From Dyadobacter soli (GTDB taxonomy: Bacteria > Bacteroidota > Bacteroidia > Cytophagales > Spirosomataceae): a DNA stretch of 64,000 nt. Under the pieces are notes generated by a model, which was given only the letters and a program-made list of their open reading frames with translations, did no database searches and was not told where the DNA came from. The stretch spans positions 248,001 to 312,000 of the forward strand of contig NZ_FNAN01000009.1 in assembly GCF_900101885.1 (NCBI RefSeq), written 5' to 3'. The position numbers and the translations under genes were made by a program. Shown here piece after piece: positions 35,288-44,129 of the stretch. How positions within the stretch are numbered: position 1 is the stretch's first letter; each line of letters opens with the position of its first letter.

Positions 35288-36016
35288 TTAGTGTACCAGC
35301 ACGGCCCCGGCGTTTTTCTTTTTGGCGCGTTCTTCCCTTCGCAGCAAAATGCGTTGCTTAATGCGCATCCAGCGCTCATAAAGGCTCGATTCCTTCAAGA
35401 AATCCCAGGTATGGCTTTCCTGCGCAACACCGCTGGTAGTGGTGCTGGCCGTGTTCTTTTTATCCTCGGGATCGTACATCATACCGGTACAGAGGCAATG
35501 CTTTCTGTTGGTCCGGGTGAGTACGTCGTAGTTCACGCAGCTTGCGCAGCCTTTCCAGAATGCGTCGTCGGCGGGTAGTTCGCTGAATGTAACCGGCTCA
35601 TAACCAAGGTCCGAATTGATTTTCATTACCGGTAAACTGGTGGTAATGCCGATAATTTTTGCATTCGGATATTTATGCCGCGACAGTTCGAATGCTTTCT
35701 GCTTGATAGCCTTCGCCATGCCGCTGTTACGGAAATCAGGACTTACGATCAAACCCGAATTGGCCACGAACTTGCCGTGTTCCCAGGTTTCGATATAACA
35801 AAAACCAACCCACTCTCCGGTGTCTGTCAACGCTATGATGGCTTTTCCCTCCACCATTTTCTCCATTATATATACTGGGGAACGTTTGGCTATACCGGTA
35901 CCACGCTTTTTAGCGCTCTCCTCCATTTCTGCACAGATTTGTTCGGCGTAATGGAGATGATTTTCATTGGCAGTCTGTACGATAAACTTACTGCCCACTA
36001 CTTCGGTATTTTTCAT
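35288..36016 (-). CDS. GNAT-family N-acetyltransferase, arginine-cluster type
   Basis: A 242-residue protein with a GNAT core (about 20-140): GLIVSPDFRNSGMAKAIKQKAFEL provides the acyl-CoA pyrophosphate-binding loop. A C-terminal extension (about 150-242) has CASCVNYD and HCLC cysteines, a possible metal site, then a basic helix. GNAT genes of this kind sit just before argG in several Bacteroidota and may provide the missing glutamate N-acyltransferase activity at the start of arginine synthesis. Here a HigBA pair and a terminator separate it from argG. The role is inferred from position only. Confidence 0.8.
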   Translation of the reverse strand: MKNTEVVGSKFIVQTANENHLHYAEQICAEMEESAKKRGTGIAKRSPVYIMEKMVEGKAIIALTDTGEWVGFCYIETWEHGKFVANSGLIVSPDFRNSGMAKAIKQKAFELSRHKYPNAKIIGITTSLPVMKINSDLGYEPVTFSELPADDAFWKGCASCVNYDVLTRTNRKHCLCTGMMYDPEDKKNTASTTTSGVAQESHTWDFLKESSLYERWMRIKQRILLRREERAKKKNAGAVLVH

Positions 36017-36401
36017 TGATGACTATGCTGACAAAATGTTCAAGACAATAATTAACTAACCCAGAGAAAAACGATGGGACGTCTGGAAATTGTAAGAAAA
36101 TTGCGGGGATTAGATATTTACCACGTAGGTAAAAAGAGATTATACGGTCCTTGGGGACCTGAATCGGAAAGGCGTAGTATGCAGAACTGTATGTATGCCG
36201 TTGTGATTCATTGACTTGCTTGTGCGTCTAAGAGGCTGCAAATTTTCAAAAAAAAAATCTTACAGCAAAGAAACAGAAGATATATTTTTATGGTTCGTTT
36301 TGAACGGTAAACTTTGGGGAAAAGCGAACTGGCGGGCGTACCCGATTTTGTACTATTCCCACTTCAATCAACAATTTTTTTTTCCTAATTCAGTGGCTTT
36401 C
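36017..36401. other. 385-bp gap without a firm gene
   Basis: This spacer lies between the divergent GNAT and aat genes and should hold both promoters. A weak 46-codon frame (36074-36214, MGRLEIVRKLRGL...) starts after AGAGAAAAACG; its basic, tyrosine-containing product is not recognised. An A-run (36248-36255) and a T-run (36373-36382) are notable. No tRNA, hairpin or repeat was found. Confidence 0.5.
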
Positions 36402-37010
36402 ATGACTGCAATCAGTACCGACGACCTTCTCAACGGCTATATCAACGGCATATTCCCGATGGCCGAGGCGGACGGTACGATTTACTGGTACTCGCCCAAC
36501 CCGCGGGCCGTTATTCCGATCGATACTTACAAACCGTCCAAATCGCTCCGGCCGGTACTCAACAGGAGACATTTCGACATACGTATCAATACCGATTTCG
36601 AGGGCGTCATGCGCGGTTGCGCGCTCCCGCGTGTGAGCGAGCCGGGGACGTGGATTTCGGAGGAAATCATTGCTTCCTACACCGCATTGCATGAAATCGG
36701 TTACGCGCACAGCGTGGAAGCGTGGCGTGATGACAGACTGGTAGGAGGGCTGTATGGGGTTTCAATTAATGGAGTGTTTTTTGGTGAATCGATGTTTACG
36801 ATCGAGAGTAATGCATCGAAAGTCGCATTTCACTATCTGATTCAAATACTCAAATTGAACCGGTTCGCATTGCTGGACACGCAGTTTATTAATGATAATG
36901 TACTTCGCTATGGCGCGATCGAGATCCCGCGGGACGAGTATCTGGACCAGCTTCAAAAGGGGTTGAAACTCCGGCGGACGTTTAATGGTGCGGTTTTAAA
37001 CGAATTATAA
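36402..37010 (+). CDS. aat: Leucyl/phenylalanyl-tRNA-protein transferase
   Basis: A 202-residue enzyme adding Leu or Phe from charged tRNA to N-terminal Arg or Lys, marking proteins for ClpS/ClpAP. The motifs NGIFPMAEADGTIYWYSPNPRAVIP, GTWISEEII, HSVEAW and GGLYGVSINGVFFGESMF, plus LLDTQFINDNVLRYGAIEIPR, fill the family. ATG 36402 gives the normal length; upstream codons to 36216 are low-complexity and not used. The neighbours are unrelated in function. Confidence 0.93.
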   Translation: MTAISTDDLLNGYINGIFPMAEADGTIYWYSPNPRAVIPIDTYKPSKSLRPVLNRRHFDIRINTDFEGVMRGCALPRVSEPGTWISEEIIASYTALHEIGYAHSVEAWRDDRLVGGLYGVSINGVFFGESMFTIESNASKVAFHYLIQILKLNRFALLDTQFINDNVLRYGAIEIPRDEYLDQLQKGLKLRRTFNGAVLNEL

Positions 37011-37065
37011 TGTACCAAATGCGCTGAGGGCGCGGGTTGGGCATCCGTTTTCGTTTGAAAAGCAG

Positions 37066-37073
37066 TATTTTTG
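37066..37073 (+). promoter_or_regulatory. Bacteroidota-type -7 box for proBA-argE
   Basis: TATTTTTG matches TAnnTTTG, about 60 bp before the probable proB start. A well-spaced TTG was not found. Confidence 0.4.
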
Positions 37074-37124
37074 GCGCCAGATTGATTACCGGGCGCCGGA
37101 CGCAGTCGCAAAGGCGCCGCTTAT

Positions 37125-38168
37125 TTGAATACCAAAGTGTCAAAACCTATTCTCGTCATAAAGTTCGGGACAGCCTCTATCACGCTTTCTTCGGGTGAAC
37201 CTGATGTCAGGATCATCTCGGAAATAGCCCGGCAGGTTTCGGAAATCCACTCGCAATACCGCATTATCATTGTTTCTTCGGGTGCGGTGGGTGCTGGTAA
37301 GGCTTATATCAATGATTATAAGGGCACGATGACCCAGCGAAAGGCAGCCGCGTCGGTGGGTAACCCGCTGCTGGTTGGTTTGTATGCCACCTATTTCGCT
37401 CCGAATAAAATTTACATTGCTCAAAGCCTTTGCGAGCGGCAGCATTTCGCGAGCCGCAATAAATTCCTGCAACTTAAAGAGACTTTCGAGGAACTGTGGT
37501 CGAACGGCATTATTCCGATCGTCAACGAAAATGACGTGGTGAGCGACCGCGAGCTGAAATTTTCGGATAACGACGAGCTCGCAACCTTACTTGCGGTCGG
37601 TTTTGGGGCCGAATCGCTGATGTTCTGCACCTCGGTAGGCGGCCTGCTCGACGAGCAAGGCAAAATCCTGCGGAACGTATCCAATGTGAACGAGGTTTTT
37701 AAGTTTGTCAGGACAGATAAATCTTTCCTCGGCCTTGGTGGAATGGCTTCCAAGCTGACATTCGCCAAACTGGCGTCCAGAATGGCCATTCGCGTGGTGA
37801 TTTTTGGAATGAACCAGGAAAATGAACTGCTGAATGCATTGAAAGGCGAAGCAGGTACATTGATTACGCCAGGCAAAAGCACATTATCGGCTCGAAACCG
37901 CTGGCTCGGAAGTGGTGGCCTGGTATCCGGCACATTACGTGTGGATGAGGGCGCGTCAAAAGCATTATTGAAGCGTAAGAGTTTGCTTGCGGTAGGTGTC
38001 ACCGAAGTAACGGGTGATTTTGAAGCAGGCGAAATCATTGAAATATACTCGTCGGAAGACGAAATGATCGCAGTCGCACGGGCGCGCGAGACTTCCTCAG
38101 CGATCCGCAGCAACCTGAAAACAGTGAATTTTGAAGTGGCGCATGCCAATGATATAGTTTTGTTATAA
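37125..38168 (+). CDS. proB: Glutamate 5-kinase
   Basis: A 347-residue (or 343) kinase phosphorylating glutamate on the way to proline. The amino-acid kinase fold starts LVIKFGTASITL and includes VSSGAVGAGK and IIPIVNENDVV; a C-terminal PUA domain (about 270-347) follows, as in full-length ProB. There is no ATG near the start; TTG 37125 or GTG 37137 must be used. The stop overlaps the proA start as TAATG. The three genes proB-proA-argE are tightly coupled, linking proline and arginine synthesis. Confidence 0.92.
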   Translation: MNTKVSKPILVIKFGTASITLSSGEPDVRIISEIARQVSEIHSQYRIIIVSSGAVGAGKAYINDYKGTMTQRKAAASVGNPLLVGLYATYFAPNKIYIAQSLCERQHFASRNKFLQLKETFEELWSNGIIPIVNENDVVSDRELKFSDNDELATLLAVGFGAESLMFCTSVGGLLDEQGKILRNVSNVNEVFKFVRTDKSFLGLGGMASKLTFAKLASRMAIRVVIFGMNQENELLNALKGEAGTLITPGKSTLSARNRWLGSGGLVSGTLRVDEGASKALLKRKSLLAVGVTEVTGDFEAGEIIEIYSSEDEMIAVARARETSSAIRSNLKTVNFEVAHANDIVLL

Positions 38169-39418
38169 TGGAATCGATAATACCTCAATTAAAGGAAGCG
38201 CGGGAGGCATCAGCTGCCGTTCGCCGGCTGACAGACAGGGAAAGGGCTGATCTGCTGATCAACCTTTCGGCCCGGGTTCTGGCCCATGCCGAAAACATCA
38301 TCGTCGAAAACCAGAAGGACCTGGATTTGATGGATGATGCCGACCCGAAAAAGGACCGCCTGCTGCTCAACCAGAAGCGGATCAACGAACTGGCGCAAAG
38401 CCTGATCGAGGTAGCCGAGCTCCCGGACCCGACGGGAGAAGTTTTTGTCGAAAAAACCATTCAACAGGGTCTTTCTTTGAAGAAAATCGCTGTACCATTA
38501 GGCGTAGTGGGTGTGATTTACGAATCCCGTCCTAATGTAACTATCGATGTAGCTTCCCTATGCCTGCGCTCCGCGAATGCGTGCGTGCTCAAAGGCGGTA
38601 AGGAAGCGCAGCATTCCAATACTTATCTGGTGAGCCTGATCCATGAGTCACTGGCAGAGTTCGGTGTACCTGCGGCGGCAGTTACTTTGCTGCCTACCGG
38701 TCGGGAGTTTGTAGGAGAGTTGCTGACGGCCATTCAATATGTGGATATCATCATCCCACGTGGTTCTGAGGGTTTGATCAAATATGTTCGTCAGAATTCG
38801 CTCGTGCCTACGATTGAAACCGGCGCGGGTGTTTGTCATACTTATATTGAAAAATCAGGTGACCTTGAAAAAGGCGCGCAGATTGTGGTGAATGCAAAGG
38901 TTTCGAAACCTGCCGCTTGCAATGCGCTGGATACCGTTTTGGTTGATCGTGCGGTAGCAGGTGAGTTTTTGCCAAAATTGAGAGAAGACTTTATCAAATG
39001 GAATGTCGAGGTTTTCGCGGACGAAGAGTCATATGATATTCTTCAAAAAGCGGAGTACCCTTTTCTCCAACATGCCACCGAGGACGATTTCGGGAAAGAA
39101 TTCCTGGATTTCAAATGCTCGGTGAAAGTGGTCGATGGGCTACAAGATGCTTTGAAACAGATCGAAAACTACTCTTCCAGACATTCGGAGGCTATTATTT
39201 CTACCGATGAAGAGGCTATCGAAACCTTTCTGAAAGAAGTGGACGCAGCATCCGTTTATGCAAATGCCTCTACCCGCTTTACAGACGGCGGCGTGTTCGC
39301 ATTAGGTGCAGAAATCGGTATCTCGACCCAGAAACTGCATGCCAGGGGCCCATTTGCATTGGAAAAACTGGTGACCGAAAAATGGATTGTGAAAGGAGAC
39401 GGACAAGTAAGATGGTAG
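38168..39418 (+). CDS. proA: Gamma-glutamyl phosphate reductase
   Basis: A 416-residue NADPH-dependent reductase of the aldehyde dehydrogenase superfamily, making glutamate semialdehyde in proline synthesis. Clear motifs are PLGVVGVIYESRPNVTID, CLRSANACVLKGGKEA, PRGSEGLIKYV, KPAACNALDTVLV (catalytic Cys) and ASTRFTDGGVFALGAEIGIST near the end. It overlaps proB by 1 nt and the next gene by 7 nt, a typical translational coupling. Confidence 0.95.
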   Translation: MESIIPQLKEAREASAAVRRLTDRERADLLINLSARVLAHAENIIVENQKDLDLMDDADPKKDRLLLNQKRINELAQSLIEVAELPDPTGEVFVEKTIQQGLSLKKIAVPLGVVGVIYESRPNVTIDVASLCLRSANACVLKGGKEAQHSNTYLVSLIHESLAEFGVPAAAVTLLPTGREFVGELLTAIQYVDIIIPRGSEGLIKYVRQNSLVPTIETGAGVCHTYIEKSGDLEKGAQIVVNAKVSKPAACNALDTVLVDRAVAGEFLPKLREDFIKWNVEVFADEESYDILQKAEYPFLQHATEDDFGKEFLDFKCSVKVVDGLQDALKQIENYSSRHSEAIISTDEEAIETFLKEVDAASVYANASTRFTDGGVFALGAEIGISTQKLHARGPFALEKLVTEKWIVKGDGQVRW

Positions 39419-40497
39419 ATAGCACTTCGGAAAACATAAAAACGCTGTCCGCGGAGGCGGTTGTACTTTTAAAAAGCCTGATCGAAACGCCCTCTTTCAG
39501 CAAGGAAGAAGAAAACACGGCGAGAATCCTGGCCGATTTCTTTACCCGGAAGGGCATTCCTTTTCATACCAAAAAGAACAATCTCTGGGCTTATAACAGG
39601 CATTTCGATGCGGCGAAGCCTACCATGCTGCTTAACTCGCACCATGATACCGTGAAGCCAAACAAATCCTGGACCCTGGATCCATTCATGGCCATAGAGC
39701 AGGATGGAAAATTATACGGCCTGGGCAGCAATGACGCCGGTGGTTGCCTCGTATCATTGATTGCTACATTCTGCCATTTCTACGATAGAGAAGACTTAAC
39801 CTATAACATCGCTATCGCTACAACGGCGGAGGAAGAAATTTCCGGTAAAGAAGGCCTGGAAATTGTAGCGCCGGAGTTGCCCGAAATCGCATTCGCGATA
39901 GTGGGAGAGCCTACTGAAATGCATTTGGCCGTAGCTGAAAAAGGTTTGCTCGTGCTTGACTGTACCGCAAAAGGCATTTCCGGCCACGCAGCCCGCGAGG
40001 AAGGTGAAAATGCGATTTACAAAGCATTGAAAGACATTCAATGGATTACGGAATACAAGTTCCCCAAAGTTTCGCCAACGCTCGGCCCGATCAAAATGTC
40101 GGTGACGATCATCAATGCGGGTACACAGCATAACGTCGTGCCCGACGCGTGCACATTCACGATCGACGTGCGCGTGACGGACCAATACACTTTGGAAGAG
40201 GTTATTTCTGAGATTAAGGCTAATATTCAATCCGAAGTAACGCCCCGCTCGATCCGTCTGCGACCGTCGAGCATCCCGATGGATCATCCGATTGTTCAGG
40301 AAGGTTTGAAGCTTGGCCGCAATGCCTATGGTTCACCCACGACATCCGATCAGGCGCTGCTGGATTGTCCGTCTTTGAAAATGGGGCCAGGACATTCTGC
40401 CCGCTCGCATAGCGCGGATGAATTCATTTACCTGCACGAAATCGAAGCAGGTATCGCGCAGTATATTCAAATGGTAGAGGGCGTCGTCACACGATAA
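39412..40497 (+). CDS. argE: M20-family deacylase, N-acylornithine deacylase type
   Basis: A 361-residue M20 metallopeptidase. It has LLNSHHDTVKP (zinc His), YGLGSNDAGGCLVSLI (bridging Asp), TTAEEEISGKEGL (catalytic Glu pair), and GPGHSARSHSADEFI with the last zinc His. It likely removes the acyl group (acetyl or succinyl) from N-acylornithine or N-acylcitrulline for arginine synthesis, consistent with the ArgF' enzyme 10 kb away. Position after proBA supports amino-acid synthesis and not a general peptidase. The ATG overlaps the proA stop (ATGGTAG). Confidence 0.85.
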   Translation: MVDSTSENIKTLSAEAVVLLKSLIETPSFSKEEENTARILADFFTRKGIPFHTKKNNLWAYNRHFDAAKPTMLLNSHHDTVKPNKSWTLDPFMAIEQDGKLYGLGSNDAGGCLVSLIATFCHFYDREDLTYNIAIATTAEEEISGKEGLEIVAPELPEIAFAIVGEPTEMHLAVAEKGLLVLDCTAKGISGHAAREEGENAIYKALKDIQWITEYKFPKVSPTLGPIKMSVTIINAGTQHNVVPDACTFTIDVRVTDQYTLEEVISEIKANIQSEVTPRSIRLRPSSIPMDHPIVQEGLKLGRNAYGSPTTSDQALLDCPSLKMGPGHSARSHSADEFIYLHEIEAGIAQYIQMVEGVVTR

Positions 40498-40536
40498 TTT
40501 GCTATACTTGCCAAAGCGAACTAACCGAGTTTTGGC

Positions 40537-41364
40537 ATGCGATTCTACACCGAAGAAGATATTCAGGCATTCGATAACGTCCGGTTTTTGCACATCAAAA
40601 CTGCAAAGGCCGGACATCTTTTTACCATCACATTGGCCCGGCCCGAAAAGCGCAATGCATTTACGCCAACAATGGCCGAAGAAATCACCTTCGCGCTCGC
40701 ATATGCGCATTACGAGGACGATATTCGCTGTGTAGTTTTAAAAGCCGAAGGCCCCGTTTTCTGCGCCGGGGCTGATTTGAATGCATTTCATGATGCTTCT
40801 GCTAACATAGCGAATGTCTCATTGCCACGAATTCACGAAGAGGCACGAATGGGGGACGCATTTAACGAACTGCTCAAACCTTGCATTGCGCAAGTCGAAG
40901 GTCCGGTATTGGCTGGCGGTTTTCTGATGATCTGCGGCTGCACGTTCGTTTTTAGCGTGCCTGAGGCTACTTTCAGCTTGCCTGAGGTAAAAAGAGGTAT
41001 CTGGCCTATGCAGGTAATGGCATCGCTCGCACCGATTATGAGTCAGCGGAAGATATTAGAAATGTCAATTACAGGGAAAGTCTATTCGGGTAAAGAGGCA
41101 CTGGAAATGGGGCTGGTAACACATTTAGCCGAAAAGGAAAGAATTGCAGAAGAAGTGAACGCATTAGCAAACCAAATCTGCAACAGCGCGCCGCTAGCCA
41201 TTCAATCAGGAATGCGAAGCTTGCAGGAATTGAGAAATCTTCCTCGAAATGAGCAACATAAATTCCTGAAAAGCGAACTGGACAAACTCCTGAAAACAGA
41301 GGACGCCAAAGAAGGAGCATTAGCCTTCAAAGAAAAGCGGGAACCCATCTGGAAAGGAAAATAA
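40537..41364 (+). CDS. Enoyl-CoA hydratase/isomerase family protein
   Basis: A 275-residue crotonase-fold protein. LARPEKRNAFTPTM and GPVFCAGADLNAF carry the first oxyanion-hole region; the second, EGPVLAGGFLMICGCTFVF, departs from the usual GGG.EL form. FSLPEVKRGIWPMQVM lacks the common catalytic Glu pattern of true hydratases, so isomerase, hydrolase or decarboxylase activity is possible. It may act in branched-chain or fatty-acid catabolism; neighbours give no guide. A dispersed 34-bp repeat follows the stop. Confidence 0.85.
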   Translation: MRFYTEEDIQAFDNVRFLHIKTAKAGHLFTITLARPEKRNAFTPTMAEEITFALAYAHYEDDIRCVVLKAEGPVFCAGADLNAFHDASANIANVSLPRIHEEARMGDAFNELLKPCIAQVEGPVLAGGFLMICGCTFVFSVPEATFSLPEVKRGIWPMQVMASLAPIMSQRKILEMSITGKVYSGKEALEMGLVTHLAEKERIAEEVNALANQICNSAPLAIQSGMRSLQELRNLPRNEQHKFLKSELDKLLKTEDAKEGALAFKEKREPIWKGK

Positions 41365-41372
41365 ACGAATCA

Positions 41373-41406
41373 CCAATCGGCGGTCCGCGGTCAATGGTCG
41401 GCGGTC
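41373..41406 (+). repeat. 34-bp dispersed repeat, copy 1
   Basis: Starts CCAATCGGCGGTCCGCGGTC and ends TCGGCGGTC. The first 20 bases are identical to copy 3 at 51692-51711, and the whole unit matches the reverse complement of 51576-51609 at 31 of 34 positions. It lies between two convergent genes. Confidence 0.8.
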
Positions 41407-41416
41407 GGGGCCAGGT

Positions 41417-42979
41417 CTAGTTCACCGGCACAATCTCAATCTCCTCCCCATACCGGTTATGGAACTTGAAATCCACCACGCCTAACGACGAATCTTTGAT
41501 CAGTTTCACCCAGGTTTTGTAATGGAAAAACCACTTCACCTGCTCGGAAATCAATCCTTTGGTGAAATACGAATGCAGGAACGGGTGAAGCGAAATCGTA
41601 ATGCCGCGCTCGTTCTGTTTGGTGAGAATGTAATCGAGGTTATTGGCGATCACGTCGGATACGAGAATGCTCGCCTGGATCGTGCCCGTACCGCCGCAGG
41701 TAGGGCAGGTTTCGCGGGTAACGATGTTCATTTCCGGCCTTACGCGCTGACGCGTGATTTGCAGCAGACCGAATTTAGATAGTGGCAGAACGGTGTATTT
41801 CGACCGGTCGCCCTTCATTTCATCGCGCATGACGTCGAACAGCGTGCGCTTGTTCTCTGCCTTCTTCATGTCGATAAAGTCGACGACGATAATGCCGCCC
41901 ATATCGCGCAGACGCAGCTGACGGGCAATTTCTTTCGCCGCTTCGAGGTTGACGCTCAGTGCGGTAGCTTCCTGATCCTCTTCAGAATTGGATTTGTTAC
42001 CACTGTTGACATCGATCACGTGCAATGCTTCCGTATGCTCGATGATCAGGTAGCCGCCATTAGGAAGGCTTACCGAGCGTCCGAAGAGCGATTTAATCTG
42101 CTTTTCCAGACCGAATTGCTCGAACAGCTTGTTCTTGCCATTGTGCAGGCGGAGAATGTTCTCCTTTTCCGGCGCAATGTTGTGAATGTAAGCCTTGATA
42201 TCGTCATAAACCTCTTTCGAATCCACCGTAATGCTATCGAAAGATTCGTTGAGCATGTCGCGGATAATCGAGGATGCTCGGTTCATTTCGCCTATCACGC
42301 GGTCGCGCGGCTTAGCGTCGCGGAGCGCTTTGATACCATTTTCCCACTTATCCAGGCAGTCCTGCAAATCCTTGTTCAGCTCGTCCACATCCTTGCCGGT
42401 AGCCACCGTGCGGATAATCACCCCGAAGTTCTGGGGCTTAATGGACGACATCAGGCGTTGCAAGCGATTGCGTTCCTGCTTGTCGGTGATCTTTTTGGAA
42501 AGGTTAACCGAGTTGGAGAATGGTACTAAAACAATGTACCGGCCAGCGATCGAAATGTCACACGAGAGTCTCGGGCCCTTGGTAGAAATAGGCTCCTTAA
42601 CGATCTGGACAAGGATAGGCTGGTTTTTGGAGAGGACTTTGTCGATTTTTCCAAGCTTCTCGATTTCCGGCTCCATCTTGAAGTTTTTCAAGTTGCCGGA
42701 ATGCGTACGCTTGGCGATTACATCCTTGGTGAGCTTGTTCAGCGAGTTGATATTGGGTCCCAAATCGAGGTAATGCAGGAATGCATCTTTCTCAAAACCA
42801 ACGTCTACAAAGGCAGCATTGAGCCCTGCCACCAGTTTTCGAACAGTACCAAGGTAAATGTCACCAACGGTAAAGCTCTGATCCGGTGTTTCTACGTGAT
42901 ATTCTAAAAGACGTTTATCCTGCAAAAGGGCTATACGCTCTCCCTTTTGAGTAGAATTGATTAGTAATTCGTTACTCAA
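41417..42979 (-). CDS. rng: Ribonuclease G
   Basis: A 520-residue endoribonuclease of the RNase E/G family, processing rRNA and decaying mRNA. The S1 domain (about 36-125) contains VGDIYLGTVRKLVAGLNAAFVDVG; the catalytic core holds HVIDVNSGN and GGIIVVDFIDM with metal-binding Asp residues. CPTCGGTG is the zinc-link motif. There is no long C-terminal degradosome scaffold, hence RNase G size. The start must be TTG (42979): an in-frame stop lies two codons upstream and no ATG is near. Last gene of a run with HU, TPR and the COX24-like peptide. Confidence 0.94.
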   Translation of the reverse strand: MSNELLINSTQKGERIALLQDKRLLEYHVETPDQSFTVGDIYLGTVRKLVAGLNAAFVDVGFEKDAFLHYLDLGPNINSLNKLTKDVIAKRTHSGNLKNFKMEPEIEKLGKIDKVLSKNQPILVQIVKEPISTKGPRLSCDISIAGRYIVLVPFSNSVNLSKKITDKQERNRLQRLMSSIKPQNFGVIIRTVATGKDVDELNKDLQDCLDKWENGIKALRDAKPRDRVIGEMNRASSIIRDMLNESFDSITVDSKEVYDDIKAYIHNIAPEKENILRLHNGKNKLFEQFGLEKQIKSLFGRSVSLPNGGYLIIEHTEALHVIDVNSGNKSNSEEDQEATALSVNLEAAKEIARQLRLRDMGGIIVVDFIDMKKAENKRTLFDVMRDEMKGDRSKYTVLPLSKFGLLQITRQRVRPEMNIVTRETCPTCGGTGTIQASILVSDVIANNLDYILTKQNERGITISLHPFLHSYFTKGLISEQVKWFFHYKTWVKLIKDSSLGVVDFKFHNRYGEEIEIVPVN

Positions 42980-43067
42980 TGTTCAACCAACTGAATGGCT
43001 CGATAATGTTGATACTTAACTCCCCGCATATCAGACTGTTAGCGGGATACAAACGTGGGGAATAAGG

Positions 43068-43100
43068 ATGACCGGATCTTAATAGATAAAACCCGGTCAT
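43068..43100 (-). promoter_or_regulatory. Hairpin in the RNase G leader
   Basis: ATGACCGG (43068-43075) pairs with CCGGTCAT (43093-43100) between the small basic gene and rng. The minus-strand 3' side lacks a T-run, so it may be a structured leader or a partial terminator. RNase E in enterics controls its own leader, which makes this worth noting. Confidence 0.4.
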
Positions 43101-43106
43101 AGCCAA

Positions 43107-43196
43107 TTATTTCTTCTTATGTCTGTTTTTTCTGAGTCTTTTCTTTCTCTTGTGAGTGGAGATCTTATGTCTTTTTCTCTTTTTTCCGCAAGGCAT
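43107..43196 (-). CDS. 29-residue basic peptide, AURKAIP1/COX24-domain type
   Basis: The frame encodes MPCGKKRKRHKISTHKRKKR followed by LRKNRHKKK. It matches the very short, Lys/Arg-rich AURKAIP1/COX24-domain proteins found throughout Bacteroidota. The domain is related to mitochondrial ribosomal protein mS38, and the bacterial form probably binds the small ribosomal subunit. A member in this place, just upstream of rng, would be in line with a ribosome or RNA function. It is below usual gene-calling length. More than half its residues are basic. Confidence 0.85.
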   Translation of the reverse strand: MPCGKKRKRHKISTHKRKKRLRKNRHKKK

Positions 43197-43247
43197 GATT
43201 ATGTCGTTTTATAAAATAAGTAATGTATTTCCTTAATGATCTGATGA

Positions 43248-44099
43248 TCAGTTTTTCAGACGGCCTTCCAATTCGCCAATGGCTTGTTGGATCACCGGAT
43301 CTTTCTCCTCTTTTTTAACCTCCGACAGAACTTTGCTTGCTTGTTCCTTGTCACCCAATTCCACCAATGACAGGCCTAAGTAGAACTTGGCTTTCGTGTT
43401 GGCAGGATTGTTGGTTAAAATCTGTCTGAACCTGTCAGCAGCTTTTGAATATTGGTTCGATCTCATGGACAAGATCCCTAAATTGAACAATGCCAATTCG
43501 TTGGTAGGATCCGCGTCGATCACCTCGCGCAACATCATGATACCCTGCATCGGGTTTTCGGTATTTACGTAGGTCATCGCCATGTTGGCTTTTGCAGTCA
43601 ACAGGCCAGGATTCTGGTCAATTGCTTTTTGGTAATATTCGCGGGTTTTGATGCCCAGGTTTTTTGCTTTCTGCTCGTCCACCGCGAAGCCGTACGCCTC
43701 ATAATAACGGTCGCCCGCACGCATGAGGTTTTCGATTGCAGGGGAGAGCAGGGCTACTTTTTCGGCGTAGAACGCAGCGCTGTCAAATTTTTGCAGCTTC
43801 GCAAATTCGTCCGAAAGCTTGATGCCCGCAGCAACCTTTTCCTTATCACCCGCCTGATTGAAGCCGCTTCTGAGCTGATCTACAACTTTCTGTTGATCAG
43901 GGGTTAAAGCGGCTCCATCATGCGAATTCGAAGAAGATTCCGCCGCAGCAGCTGGTGCCGCATTCGCAGCGACCGCCGATTGGCCCTTCTCCTTGTCCAT
44001 ATCCTTGCCCTTGTTGTTTACGACCACCTTGGGAAGGCTGAAAAGCGTTCCTACCAGTGCTACCGCAAGCACGCATGAAAGTAAAATGGACTTTTTCAT
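43248..44099 (-). CDS. Tetratricopeptide-repeat protein, membrane-anchored
   Basis: A 283-residue protein. An N-terminal hydrophobic segment (about 3-22) is followed by an Ala/Ser-rich linker (about 40-60) and TPR repeats to the end (for example ELALFNLGILSMRSNQYSKAADRFRQIL and TKAKFYLGLSLVELGDKEQASKVL). It presumably projects into the periplasm and serves as a protein-interaction scaffold. It follows HU with a gap of 30 bp and precedes the small basic gene; this order is found in other Cytophagales. ATG 44099 starts a normal signal-anchor. Confidence 0.88.
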   Translation of the reverse strand: MKKSILLSCVLAVALVGTLFSLPKVVVNNKGKDMDKEKGQSAVAANAAPAAAAESSSNSHDGAALTPDQQKVVDQLRSGFNQAGDKEKVAAGIKLSDEFAKLQKFDSAAFYAEKVALLSPAIENLMRAGDRYYEAYGFAVDEQKAKNLGIKTREYYQKAIDQNPGLLTAKANMAMTYVNTENPMQGIMMLREVIDADPTNELALFNLGILSMRSNQYSKAADRFRQILTNNPANTKAKFYLGLSLVELGDKEQASKVLSEVKKEEKDPVIQQAIGELEGRLKN

Positions 44100-44129
44100 A
44101 CTCTTATAACCCAACCTTGTTCAGGTAAA

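Noticed and set aside
36216..36401. Longer Aat start at 36216
   Set aside because: The upstream part is low-complexity AT-rich spacer; ATG 36402 matches the expected protein length.
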